A stretch of 43,935 nucleotides of DNA from Gammaproteobacteria bacterium. Its GTDB lineage: Bacteria; Pseudomonadota; Gammaproteobacteria; Steroidobacterales; XN24. The notes under the pieces were generated by a model, which was not told where the DNA came from, did no database searches, and was given only the letters and a program-made list of their open reading frames with translations. A program made the position numbers and the translations under genes. The stretch spans positions 1 through 43,935 of the forward strand of contig JARFQW010000118.1 of assembly GCA_029287575.1 (NCBI GenBank). Direction: 5' to 3'. How positions within the stretch are numbered: the first letter of the stretch is position 1; every line of letters begins with the position of its first letter. Shown here piece by piece: positions 16,957 through 24,696 of the stretch.

Positions 16957-17778
16957 ATGACACTGACCGGTGGCCTGTCCAAGCTGCGCTCCGAGCTGGG
17001 GGATACCGTCTCCTATCGCTTGCCGGTCGGGGATGACGAACTGCCCCTGGATCCGCTCGCGGGGCAACACCTGTCAATCCGTTACACCGGCGACATCGCG
17101 TGCACCCACTGCGGTCGGGCAACCAAAAAAAGCTTCAACCAGGGACACTGTTTCCCCTGCAGCCAACGCCTGGCGGCCTGTGATATCTGCATCGTCAGGC
17201 CGGAACGCTGCCACTACCACAAGGGCACGTGTCGAGAGCCCGGATGGGGCGAGACACACTGCCTGCAGCCCCATGTGGTCTATCTGGCCAATACCTCGGG
17301 GCTCAAGGTGGGCATTACCCGAAAAGGCCAGATTCCGACCCGCTGGATCGACCAGGGCGCCCGGGAGGCGCTGCCGGTTGCGGAAGTCGCCAGCCGCAGA
17401 ATCGCCGGCCTGCTGGAAGTGTCCCTGGCACGGCACGTGGCCGACAAGACCGACTGGCGGGCCATGCTCAAGGGAGATCCGCCGCCCGCGGACCTGGCGG
17501 CCTCCGCGCGGGAGTTGCTCGCCACGGCCGCGGCAACAATCGACGAGCTGCGCGGGCAATTCGGTGAAAGCGCGGTTTGCCTGACGGGCGAAACCCGTCC
17601 CGTCACGATTCGCTATCCCGTCCGCGAGCACCCGGCCAAGGTTCGCTCCCTCAACCTGGACAAGCAGCCGGAGATCGAAGGGACCCTGGTCGGGATCAAG
17701 GGCCAGTACCTGATATTCGACGCCGGCGTGCTGAACGTGCGCAAGTTCACCGGGTACAGAATCGAGGCCGACGGCTAA
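16957..17778 (+). CDS. DUF2797 family protein with cysteine-rich N-terminal region
   Basis: This 273-residue protein starts at the ATG at 16957 with GGAG eight bases upstream. The N-terminal third holds a cysteine/histidine-rich cluster (CTHCG, GHCFPCSQ, CDICIVRPERCHYHKGTC, THCLQPH) that should bind zinc or another metal. The middle has VYLANTSGLKVGITRKGQIPTRWIDQGA, resembling a GIY-YIG-like fold (Y-x-x-x-T-x-x-x-K-V-G-I-T), which is characteristic of DUF2797. The biochemical role of this family is not established. It probably follows the Wzi-like gene in one transcript (33-base gap). Confidence 0.8.
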   Translation: MTLTGGLSKLRSELGDTVSYRLPVGDDELPLDPLAGQHLSIRYTGDIACTHCGRATKKSFNQGHCFPCSQRLAACDICIVRPERCHYHKGTCREPGWGETHCLQPHVVYLANTSGLKVGITRKGQIPTRWIDQGAREALPVAEVASRRIAGLLEVSLARHVADKTDWRAMLKGDPPPADLAASARELLATAAATIDELRGQFGESAVCLTGETRPVTIRYPVREHPAKVRSLNLDKQPEIEGTLVGIKGQYLIFDAGVLNVRKFTGYRIEADG

Positions 17779-18142
17779 CGGGATGACGGCAGCCTATCTT
17801 GTCCCCGTGTCTGTTTTCTTGTCCACAGCCTGATCCCGAACATCGGCCGGCAGCTCGGGAAACGAGGAGACGCCGCTCCAGAACGCCTCGCCCTGTAGCA
17901 GCAGCAGGTCCGTTGCAGAACACCAAAAGGGACCGCGACGGCGCTGCTGTATATCAGGGACGCGGTGCCTGTCCCGATCCGCGGCTGTTTTCCGGGCACA
18001 CCCCGACCCTATCCACCCGCTGAATACCGGCAGGCCGCCGAAGACCGGCCCACTTGCGCTGCGGCGCCGCAGTCTGAGAAGGTAACGACAGGTCGCAGCC
18101 CTGCGGCGCAACCCGTCGACCCCTGAGCAAGGAACCCCAGAC
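17779..18142. other. 364-base gene-free gap before the N-carbamoylase cluster
   Basis: I see no convincing gene here. Short open frames on both strands lack ribosome sites and family resemblance. The stretch should carry the promoter of the cluster that follows. It contains a 14-base perfect palindrome, CTGCGGCGCCGCAG (18059-18072), and a copy of a 17-base string (17898-17914) also found upstream of the hydrogenase operon. No clear -35/-10 pair stands out. Confidence 0.4.
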
Positions 18143-19429
18143 GTGCTGCCGGACATCAATCTAGACCGCGTCAAGAACACGCTCCTGGAACTGTCCCACA
18201 TCGGCTTCAATCAGGAAGACAAGGGGATCTACCGCCTCGGGCTGTCGGAGGCCGACATGCGGGCCCGGTACTGGCTGATCAACGTCCTGGAGAAGGAAGG
18301 GTTCGAGCCGGTGATGGACGGCGCCGGAAATGTCTTTGGCCGGCTGGGAACGCCCGGGTCTCCGTCGGTGACCATGGGCTCTCACCTGGACTCCGTGCCC
18401 GCCGGCGGAATGTTCGACGGGGCGCTGGGCGTGGTGGCCGCACTCGAGGTACTGCGGGTTTGCAAGGAGCACGGGATCGAGACGACCTATCCGCTGGAAC
18501 TGGTCGCGACGAGCGAGGAAGAGGGCCGCTTCGGCGGCATGTTCGGGGCCCAGGCTATCGCGGGCCAGCTGACACCGGATTTCGTGCTCAACGCGCATGA
18601 TGCTGACGGGTACAAGCTTGCCGACGCCATGCAGCGGGTCGGTCTCGAACCGCTGGACGCCCTGACGGCGCGCCGGAACCCCGGATCGATGCGGGCATTC
18701 CTTGAACTCCATGTCGAACAAGGACCGGTGCTGGAGGCGTCGGGGAACACGATCGGCGTGGTTGACAGCATCTCCGGGGTATTCAAGTGGATCGTTCGCC
18801 TGATCGGCAAGGCCGATCACGCCGGCACGTCCCCCATGAATCTGCGCAGTGATGCGTTTAGCGGCCTGGCCGACTTTGCCCACGAGATCTCCCGGATCAT
18901 CGATGAGAACGGCTCGGACCGAAGCCGCCTGACCGTGGGCAAGGTGGAACTGAAGCCGGGCAATCCGCACACGATCCCCGGTGAGGCCATCTTCACCCTG
19001 GTGGGTCGTGACAGCGACGAGGAGGTAATGACCGAATTGTCCATGGCGTGCCGCAGGGCGTTGTCGGCCATTGCCCGCCGGCACAACCTGATGTTCGAGT
19101 ACGAGCAGGCCAGCTGGCTGGGGCCAATGCAGTGCGATCCCGAGATCGTCTCGCTTTTCGAGCGGCACGCGAAAAACCTTGGCATGGCGTTCGAACGCAT
19201 GCCCAGCGGTGCCGGCCACGACACGCAGTTCATGACCGAGATCACGCGGGCCGGGATGATTTTCGTGCCTTCCGTCGGCGGTGTAAGCCATGCGCCGGAT
19301 GAGTGGACTCACTGGCACGATGTCGCCGCCGGCACCCGCCTGTTGCTGCACGCCGCGCTGGAAATGGCGGAGCTCAGACCGGCTGTCGAAGACGATCGGG
19401 GAGCAGCGCTCGAGACCGGGCAGATGTGA
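18143..19429 (+). CDS. M20-family Zn-dependent N-carbamoyl-amino acid hydrolase
   Basis: This 428-residue protein starts at a GTG with AAGGAA eight bases upstream. It belongs to the allantoate amidohydrolase/L-N-carbamoylase/beta-ureidopropionase group of M20 amidases, which hydrolyse N-carbamoyl (ureido) compounds to the amine, CO2 and ammonia. The two-zinc site is intact: His81 and Asp83 in GSHLDSVPAGG, Asp92 in FDGALG, Glu126-Glu127 in TSEEEGRFGG, His190 in LELHVEQGP, and a late His in GGVSHAPDE. The dimer-lid motif GKADHAGTSPM is also present. It opens the cluster with the symporter, carbamoyltransferase and amidotransferase. In that setting I infer that it breaks down an N-carbamoylated solute; hydantoin or allantoate catabolism is the alternative. 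Confidence 0.85.
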   Translation: MLPDINLDRVKNTLLELSHIGFNQEDKGIYRLGLSEADMRARYWLINVLEKEGFEPVMDGAGNVFGRLGTPGSPSVTMGSHLDSVPAGGMFDGALGVVAALEVLRVCKEHGIETTYPLELVATSEEEGRFGGMFGAQAIAGQLTPDFVLNAHDADGYKLADAMQRVGLEPLDALTARRNPGSMRAFLELHVEQGPVLEASGNTIGVVDSISGVFKWIVRLIGKADHAGTSPMNLRSDAFSGLADFAHEISRIIDENGSDRSRLTVGKVELKPGNPHTIPGEAIFTLVGRDSDEEVMTELSMACRRALSAIARRHNLMFEYEQASWLGPMQCDPEIVSLFERHAKNLGMAFERMPSGAGHDTQFMTEITRAGMIFVPSVGGVSHAPDEWTHWHDVAAGTRLLLHAALEMAELRPAVEDDRGAALETGQM

Positions 19430-19532
19430 AGCCGGGGCCGCGATCCGGTAAGCTTGTTGTCATTCCCACTCGTGACCCACTCTCCGGGGGTTCCCAATCA
19501 CCTTTCTCCACAGAGCAGCCGGAACCCGGCTT

Positions 19533-19967
19533 GTGAGTCCGTCAGCATTCCCCGCCGCCGCCTACAGCACCCTATGGGGGCTCGCCGTGGCCCTGCTGCC
19601 CGCCGGCGCTGGCGCGGTGGAGCTGCGGACCAACACGGCGCTGGCGACCGCCGGCTACTACCAGCTGAGCTGGGCAGCGGACGGTCCCGTGGAACTCGTG
19701 GAGTCACCTGACCCGGCGTTCTCCACGAGCCGGCTTGTCTACTCCGGCCCCGATCACGCGACCGTGCTCTCGGGGAAACGGGACGGCGCATGGTACTACC
19801 GGGCCCGCCGGAACGGCGACGGCGCCCCGGGATCCTGGGGCCCGCCGGTCGAAGTAACGGTGCGCCATCACAGCCTCAACCGTGCGCTCCTCTTTTTTGT
19901 CATCGGCGGCATGGTGTTCGGAATGACCGTCGCACTCATCGTGCGCGGATCACGTTCCCCCGCCTGA
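19533..19967 (+). CDS. Membrane-anchored FnIII-like protein of unknown function
   Basis: This 144-residue protein is called from a GTG at 19533. It has a signal peptide (about 1-28, ending AGAGA), a single domain of about 85 residues with fibronectin-III-like features (YYQLSWAADGPVELVES, then AWYYRARRNGDGAPGSW-GPPVEV) and one C-terminal transmembrane helix (LLFFVIGGMVFGMTVALIV, about 117-135) ending in a short basic tail. The domain should face the periplasm. It is placed between the hydrolase and the symporter, 67 bases before the latter, so it may be an accessory to the transporter. I know no function for it. Confidence 0.7.
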   Translation: MSPSAFPAAAYSTLWGLAVALLPAGAGAVELRTNTALATAGYYQLSWAADGPVELVESPDPAFSTSRLVYSGPDHATVLSGKRDGAWYYRARRNGDGAPGSWGPPVEVTVRHHSLNRALLFFVIGGMVFGMTVALIVRGSRSPA

Positions 19968-20034
19968 CGGCCCAGCCGTCCCGTCTATAGAGCCGCCGGC
20001 CACAGCCCATGCTGATCAACCCGAATTCAACATC

Positions 20035-21486
20035 ATGGACCCCGTAAACAGCGCCATCCTCGATCCGCTCACGGGCTGGATCGTCCTGGCCGGCTTCAGC
20101 GCCCTGTGGATCGCTCTCGGCTGGTACTGGGGCCGCCACAGCGACGAGCTGGACGATTACGTTCTGGCGGGGCGCGGCGTCGGCCTTGCCCTCGGCACAG
20201 CAACGGCCATGGCCACCTGGGTCACGAGCAACACGACCATGGCGGCGCCGCAGATCGCCCTGCAGATGGGCGTTTGGGGCATGCTCGGGTACTCGCTGGG
20301 GGCTGTCGGTCTGCTCATGTTCGCGCCGCTGGCGCAACGCATCCGCCGGCTGATGCCGACCGGCTATACGAGCGGCGACTTCGTCCGCCTGCGCTATGGC
20401 AAGACCGCCTGGCGCGTGTTTCTGGGGATCTCCCTGTTCTACAGCTTTGGCTGGCTGGTCAGCATGGGCATGGCCGGCGGCATATTGATCCACGCGCTGA
20501 CCGGCATCTCGTATCACTACGGCATGACGGTCATCCTGGCAATCTGCGTTGGATACACGCTCCTTGGCGGCTTCAGGGCAGTCATCGGCACCGACTTCAT
20601 CCAGGCGCTTCTCATCCTTAGCGGGCTGGTCGTGATTGCGTATCTTGCTATCGACAAGGTCGGCATCGGCGACATCCATGAATCGCTCCTCGCGGAGCGC
20701 CCCGAGCTGCTGAACCTGCTGATGCCGGCCTCGATCATGTTCCTGTTCAACAATCTGCTCTTCGGGGTGGGAGAGATCTTCCATTCCAATGTCTGGTGGA
20801 GCCGGGCATTCTCGTTCCGAGAGGGCGTCGGCTTCAAGGCCTACACCCTCGCTGGCCTCCTCTGGGCGCCGATTCCCGTGGTGGCGGGATTTGTTGCGCT
20901 TGCCACGCCAGCCCTCGCACTCAACGTGCCGGCCGCCGACATGGTGGGACCAATGGTGGCGGCAAAGATCCTCGGGACCACCGGCGCGATTCTGGTGCTG
21001 ATCATGGTGTTCTCGGCGCTGAGTTCCAGCCTCGATTCGCTGCTTGCGGCCACGAGCATCCTGGTCACCGAAGACATCTACCGACGCCATTTCCGGCCCC
21101 GGGCGTCGGCGGACGAGCTGCGCAGGGCGACAGCGCGCATTATCGTCGGCCTGGGCGTGCTGACCTGGCTGTTGTGTGCGCCGCGCCTGACGACCCTGGC
21201 GGAACTGCTCTACTTCACCGGCGCATTCGTCGCGAGCACGATCTGGCCCATCGCCGCCGGCCTGTTCTGGAAACGGGCGAACGCGGGCGGCGCCATTGCC
21301 GGCATGGTGCTCGGCAGCTTCGCCGGCCTGATCAGCTACTTTGCCATCGGCTTCTACGTCGCCGCGCTCGTGGGCGCCGCGGTCTCCATGATCTGCGTGC
21401 TCGCTGCGAGCGCGCTCCGGCCGGGCGATTTCGCCTGGGCTTCCCTGGCCGAAACCCATCCCCAGAAACAAGGAGCGACCACATGA
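20035..21486 (+). CDS. Sodium:solute symporter (SSS family)
   Basis: This 483-residue symporter has about thirteen transmembrane segments with the LeuT-type fold. Visible SSS features are the DDYVLAGRGVGLALGTATAMATWV start (TM1, unwound region), GYTLLGGFRAVIGTDFIQALLIL in TM5-6, and the Na2-site-like LIMVFSALSSSLDSLLAATSILVTEDIY (TM8 serines). It resembles the branch that includes urea/DUR3-like and related permeases rather than proline PutP, which would suit a ureido substrate. That comparison is an impression, not an alignment. Its stop overlaps the next small gene (ATGA). I infer sodium-driven uptake of the solute handled by the neighbouring enzymes. Confidence 0.88.
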   Translation: MDPVNSAILDPLTGWIVLAGFSALWIALGWYWGRHSDELDDYVLAGRGVGLALGTATAMATWVTSNTTMAAPQIALQMGVWGMLGYSLGAVGLLMFAPLAQRIRRLMPTGYTSGDFVRLRYGKTAWRVFLGISLFYSFGWLVSMGMAGGILIHALTGISYHYGMTVILAICVGYTLLGGFRAVIGTDFIQALLILSGLVVIAYLAIDKVGIGDIHESLLAERPELLNLLMPASIMFLFNNLLFGVGEIFHSNVWWSRAFSFREGVGFKAYTLAGLLWAPIPVVAGFVALATPALALNVPAADMVGPMVAAKILGTTGAILVLIMVFSALSSSLDSLLAATSILVTEDIYRRHFRPRASADELRRATARIIVGLGVLTWLLCAPRLTTLAELLYFTGAFVASTIWPIAAGLFWKRANAGGAIAGMVLGSFAGLISYFAIGFYVAALVGAAVSMICVLAASALRPGDFAWASLAETHPQKQGATT

Positions 21487-21605
21487 CGCTCTCCGCTGCT
21501 GCCCTGAGCCTGCTGATCTATACCAGCCTCGGCCTGACCGTCGCGGCACCCCTGATCCTGCTCGCCCTTCTGGTTCGCGACTGGAAAGCGGGGCGGCTGT
21601 GGTGA
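21483..21605 (+). CDS. 40-residue single-helix membrane peptide, symporter accessory
   Basis: This 40-codon frame has one transmembrane helix (residues about 8-31, LSLLIYTSLGLTVAAPLILLALLV) and a charged C-terminal tail ending RDWKAGRLW. It overlaps the symporter stop by ATGA and its own stop is shared with the GTG of the carbamoyltransferase (GTGA), so it is coupled on both sides. Small one-helix subunits encoded directly after Na+/solute symporters are known, for example MetS-type subunits of NSS transporters and small accessory proteins of SSS permeases. I read this one as such a subunit. Confidence 0.75.
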   Translation: MTLSAAALSLLIYTSLGLTVAAPLILLALLVRDWKAGRLW

Positions 21606-22657
21606 ACCGGGACGGCATCGAACTCCGCAAACCGCTCGAAGAAGAGCCCCTGGATCTGCGCGGCTTCGAGCGCCCGCGGGCGCTGATTCGCGAGATCGAG
21701 GAAGATCTGACACCCCTGCTGGACCTGGTGCAGAGACCCGTCGTCTCCGCAAGGCAGTTCAGCCGCGAACAGCTGCTGCAGCTCGCCCGCCTGGCGGCGC
21801 GATTCGAAACCCAGCCGCAGCTCTCCACCCGGCCTCTGACCGGCAAGATCATGATCACCGCGTTCTACGAACCCAGCACGCGGACGCGGCTTTCGTTCGA
21901 AAGCGCTTGGCACCGGCTCGGCGGCGACATCATGTCCATCACCGACCCGGCCTCGACCGGCCTGGCCAAGGGCGAGAGCCTGCAGGACATCGGCGAAATG
22001 CTCAGCGGCTACGGCCACCTCGTGGTTCTGCGGGACAGCAACGAGCAGTCCGTCTACGAAATGCTGGAGACGCTGCGCGTGCCCATCATCAACGGCGGAA
22101 ACGGCCTCGACGAACATCCAACCCAGGCGCTGGCGGACATCTACGCTCTCCTCAAGTGGCGACCGGCCATGTCCAGGGAAACGCCCCCCGGTTCCGAGCG
22201 CGTGCGATTGGGCATCATCGGGGTGCCCGGGAGAATGCGGACAATCCGCAGTCTCCTCCTTCTGCTCGCGCATTTCTCCACCGCCCTTGACGAAATCGTG
22301 CTGATCACCGACGAGCAGGAGCCCTTTGCCGACGGGCAGATGGACGAGCTGTCGGACAAGGGCCTGCGGTTCCGGATCAGCGATGACTTGAACGCGGAGC
22401 TGCCATCGCTGGACGTGGTGTACACGAACTCCATCCTCTGGACAGGCGAGGGCTTCGAGGAACTCGGCCAGAAATTCCGCCTGGATGCCGAGTCGCCGCT
22501 GAAACCGTCGGCCATCGTCCTTCACCCGCTGGCGCGTGGCAAGGAGCTGTCCAGACAACTCGACAGCACGCCCCACAACTGGTACTTCGCCCAGGCGCGC
22601 GGCGCGGTCTTCATACGCATGGCCCTTCTGTCCACCATGCTTCGACTCTTCGCTTAA
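21602..22657 (+). CDS. Aspartate transcarbamoylase-like carbamoyltransferase with altered amino-acid site
   Basis: This protein is 351 residues from the GTG at 21602, in a GTGA overlap with the small peptide gene; a GTG one codon earlier is equally possible. It aligns along its length with PyrB after a 47-residue N-terminal extension. Carbamoyl-phosphate residues are all kept: Ser92-Thr-Arg-Thr95, Lys123, Arg144, His172 and Gln175 in HPTQ, plus Arg213 (ATCase Arg167). At the aspartate-binding ATCase Arg229/Gln231 positions it has Ser277/Leu279 (VVYTNSILW), and HPLPR reads HPLAR. It should transfer a carbamoyl group to an amino acid other than aspartate. Given the neighbouring amidotransferase, N-carbamoylase and symporter, glutamine is my best guess. 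It is unlikely to be the pyrimidine enzyme. Confidence 0.82.
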   Translation: MNRDGIELRKPLEEEPLDLRGFERPRALIREIEEDLTPLLDLVQRPVVSARQFSREQLLQLARLAARFETQPQLSTRPLTGKIMITAFYEPSTRTRLSFESAWHRLGGDIMSITDPASTGLAKGESLQDIGEMLSGYGHLVVLRDSNEQSVYEMLETLRVPIINGGNGLDEHPTQALADIYALLKWRPAMSRETPPGSERVRLGIIGVPGRMRTIRSLLLLLAHFSTALDEIVLITDEQEPFADGQMDELSDKGLRFRISDDLNAELPSLDVVYTNSILWTGEGFEELGQKFRLDAESPLKPSAIVLHPLARGKELSRQLDSTPHNWYFAQARGAVFIRMALLSTMLRLFA

Positions 22658-22669
22658 GGGGCTCCCTTC

Positions 22670-24673
22670 ATGTGCGGAATCGCCGGTGTAATTCACCGAG
22701 ACCGGGCACGCCCGGTGGATCCAACAGACCTGGTGGCCATGGCGGCCATCCAGCATCATCGCGGACCCGACGGGTTTGGCCGGGAATCCATGGACGGGGT
22801 CGGCTTCAGCCACGCGCGGTTGTCAATCGTGGACCTGGACCAGGACCGGGGCCGCCAGCCGTTCGTCAGCGCGGACCAGCGGCTGATGCTCACCAAGAAC
22901 GGAGAACTCTACGACTACCAGCGGATACGCGCGGATCTCACTGCCCGGGGCGCCCGCTTCCGGACCAAGAGCGACTCCGAGCTCATTCTGCACCTGTTCC
23001 CCACAGCCGGACTGGCCGGCACGCTACCGCAGCTCAGGGGCGAGTTCGCCTTCGCCCTTTATGACCGGGACGACGAAACTCTTTACCTGGTCCGGGACCG
23101 GTTTGGCATCAAGCCCCTGTACTGGACCGAAATTGCCGAGGGCCTGGTGTTCGGATCCGAACTCAAGGTGCTGTTCGCGCACCCGGAGGTAAAGCGGGAG
23201 ATCGACAGCGAGGGGCTCTATCACCAGCTGATGCAGACGATGGTGCCCGGCACCACCGCGTTCGCGGGCGTTCACCAGGTCCAGCCCGGCCATTACCTGA
23301 GGGTACGCCGGCGGGCCGGGGAACTGCGGGTTGACCAGCACCGCTACTGGGACATGGAGTTTCCCCTGGAGGGGGAGCGCAGCGACGGCGTGGACGAGCA
23401 GCCGTTCATCGACGGAGTGCGGGAGCATCTGGTGGATGCCGTCCAGCTGCGGCTGGAAGCCGACGTGCCGGTGGGCTGCTATCTCTCCGGGGGTATCGAT
23501 TCGTGTTCGATCATGGGTCTTGCCGCCGCCGCGCGCCAGGGTCCGGTGCGGGCCTTCACCATCGGCTTCGATTCCGCCGAATATGACGAAACGCCCATCG
23601 CCACCGAGATGGCCCGGGCAACCGGAGCGGATCAGGACGTGCTCAGGATCGACTCCACGCATCTTTACGACCATTTCGAGCGGACGCTGTGGCACACGGA
23701 GCGCACGATCTACAACACGCTCGCGGTCGCCAAGCTGCTCATGAGCCAGCGCGTCCGGGAAGTCGATTACAAGGTCGTGCTCACCGGCGAGGGATCCGAC
23801 GAGCTGTTCGGCGGATATCCCGCCTTCCGGCGGGACATGTTTCTCCACGGTCTCGACCACCTGCCACCGTCGGAACGCCAGGAATGGCAAAAGCTGCTGG
23901 CCGAGAGCAACGAGCAGTTCCGTGGCGCCATGCTCGCGGAGAACGCCGTGGAAGACCAGGCCCTGACAGACCTGGTCGGATTTACGCCATCCTGCCTGCA
24001 ACCCTGGCTTGCGGCCGGCCGGCGCGTACCGGATCTCATCAGCCAGGACCGGCGCGAGGCCCTTGCGGACTACGCGCCCGGCAAGGCCATCGCCGAGGCG
24101 CTGGACGGCGATGCCATTCGCGGCCGTCATCCGCTGGATCGCGCCCAGTACGTCTGGATAAAGACCATGCTGGAGGGACAGATTCTGACCTGGGGCGGCG
24201 ACCGCGTGGACATGGCGAACTCCATGGAGGCCCGCCCGGCGTTTCTCGATCATCACCTGGCGCAGTTCGCAGCGGGCATCCCTCCGTCTCTGCGTATCAA
24301 AGGGCGGACGGAAAAGTATGTCCTCCGGGAGGCCATGCGGGGGCTGCTTCCGGACTCACTGTACCGCCGGGAGAAGTTCGCGTTCATGGCGCCCCCGGCG
24401 CACACCGATCCCGTCAAGTGGGCGGCGATGCGGCAGCTGGCGGACGACTACCTGAGCACGGCCCGCATCAAGGAGGCCGGTCTGCTGGATCCCGAAGGGG
24501 TGTCCCGGGTGTTCGCGCTGCACGAGTCAGAATCGGCGACGGCCGCTACCCAGACCCAGCTGGACGCCATCATCAATCACATGCTGGGAGTCCAGATCCT
24601 CCATCGACAGTTCGTGGCCGCCGACATCCCGGCGCTGGCGCGCGCTCGTGCCGCCGAACTGGGCTGGACCTGA
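22670..24673 (+). CDS. Asparagine synthase-like glutamine amidotransferase (AsnB/AsnO family)
   Basis: This 667-residue two-domain enzyme has an N-terminal class II glutaminase (about 2-190) with the nucleophile Cys2 (MCGIAG), Arg50 in ARLSIVD, Asn77-Gly78 in KNGEL and Asp102 in SDSE. The C-terminal synthetase domain (about 245-560) has the PPi-loop SGGIDS at 273-278 and GEGSDELFGGYP. Such enzymes adenylate a carboxylate and amidate it with ammonia from glutamine. It is longer than bacterial AsnB (about 555) and AsnO of the N-acetylglutaminylglutamine amide pathway (about 590). Twelve bases separate it from the carbamoyltransferase. I infer that it amidates the carboxylate of the carbamoylated product. 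Ordinary asparagine synthesis is the alternative but would not explain the neighbours. Confidence 0.85.
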   Translation: MCGIAGVIHRDRARPVDPTDLVAMAAIQHHRGPDGFGRESMDGVGFSHARLSIVDLDQDRGRQPFVSADQRLMLTKNGELYDYQRIRADLTARGARFRTKSDSELILHLFPTAGLAGTLPQLRGEFAFALYDRDDETLYLVRDRFGIKPLYWTEIAEGLVFGSELKVLFAHPEVKREIDSEGLYHQLMQTMVPGTTAFAGVHQVQPGHYLRVRRRAGELRVDQHRYWDMEFPLEGERSDGVDEQPFIDGVREHLVDAVQLRLEADVPVGCYLSGGIDSCSIMGLAAAARQGPVRAFTIGFDSAEYDETPIATEMARATGADQDVLRIDSTHLYDHFERTLWHTERTIYNTLAVAKLLMSQRVREVDYKVVLTGEGSDELFGGYPAFRRDMFLHGLDHLPPSERQEWQKLLAESNEQFRGAMLAENAVEDQALTDLVGFTPSCLQPWLAAGRRVPDLISQDRREALADYAPGKAIAEALDGDAIRGRHPLDRAQYVWIKTMLEGQILTWGGDRVDMANSMEARPAFLDHHLAQFAAGIPPSLRIKGRTEKYVLREAMRGLLPDSLYRREKFAFMAPPAHTDPVKWAAMRQLADDYLSTARIKEAGLLDPEGVSRVFALHESESATAATQTQLDAIINHMLGVQILHRQFVAADIPALARARAAELGWT

Positions 24674-24696
24674 GCACGAACGAGAGAACGAACGCC

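Noticed and set aside
17794-18210. A minus-strand open frame of 138 codons across the gap before the N-carbamoylase gene
   Set aside because: It overlaps the start of a well-supported gene, lacks a ribosome site and has no recognisable motif.
19936-21858. A 640-codon open frame on the minus strand
   Set aside because: It is antisense to the symporter and carbamoyltransferase, has low-complexity Arg/Gly/Glu/His content and no recognisable domain. It is a shadow frame of GC-rich coding DNA.
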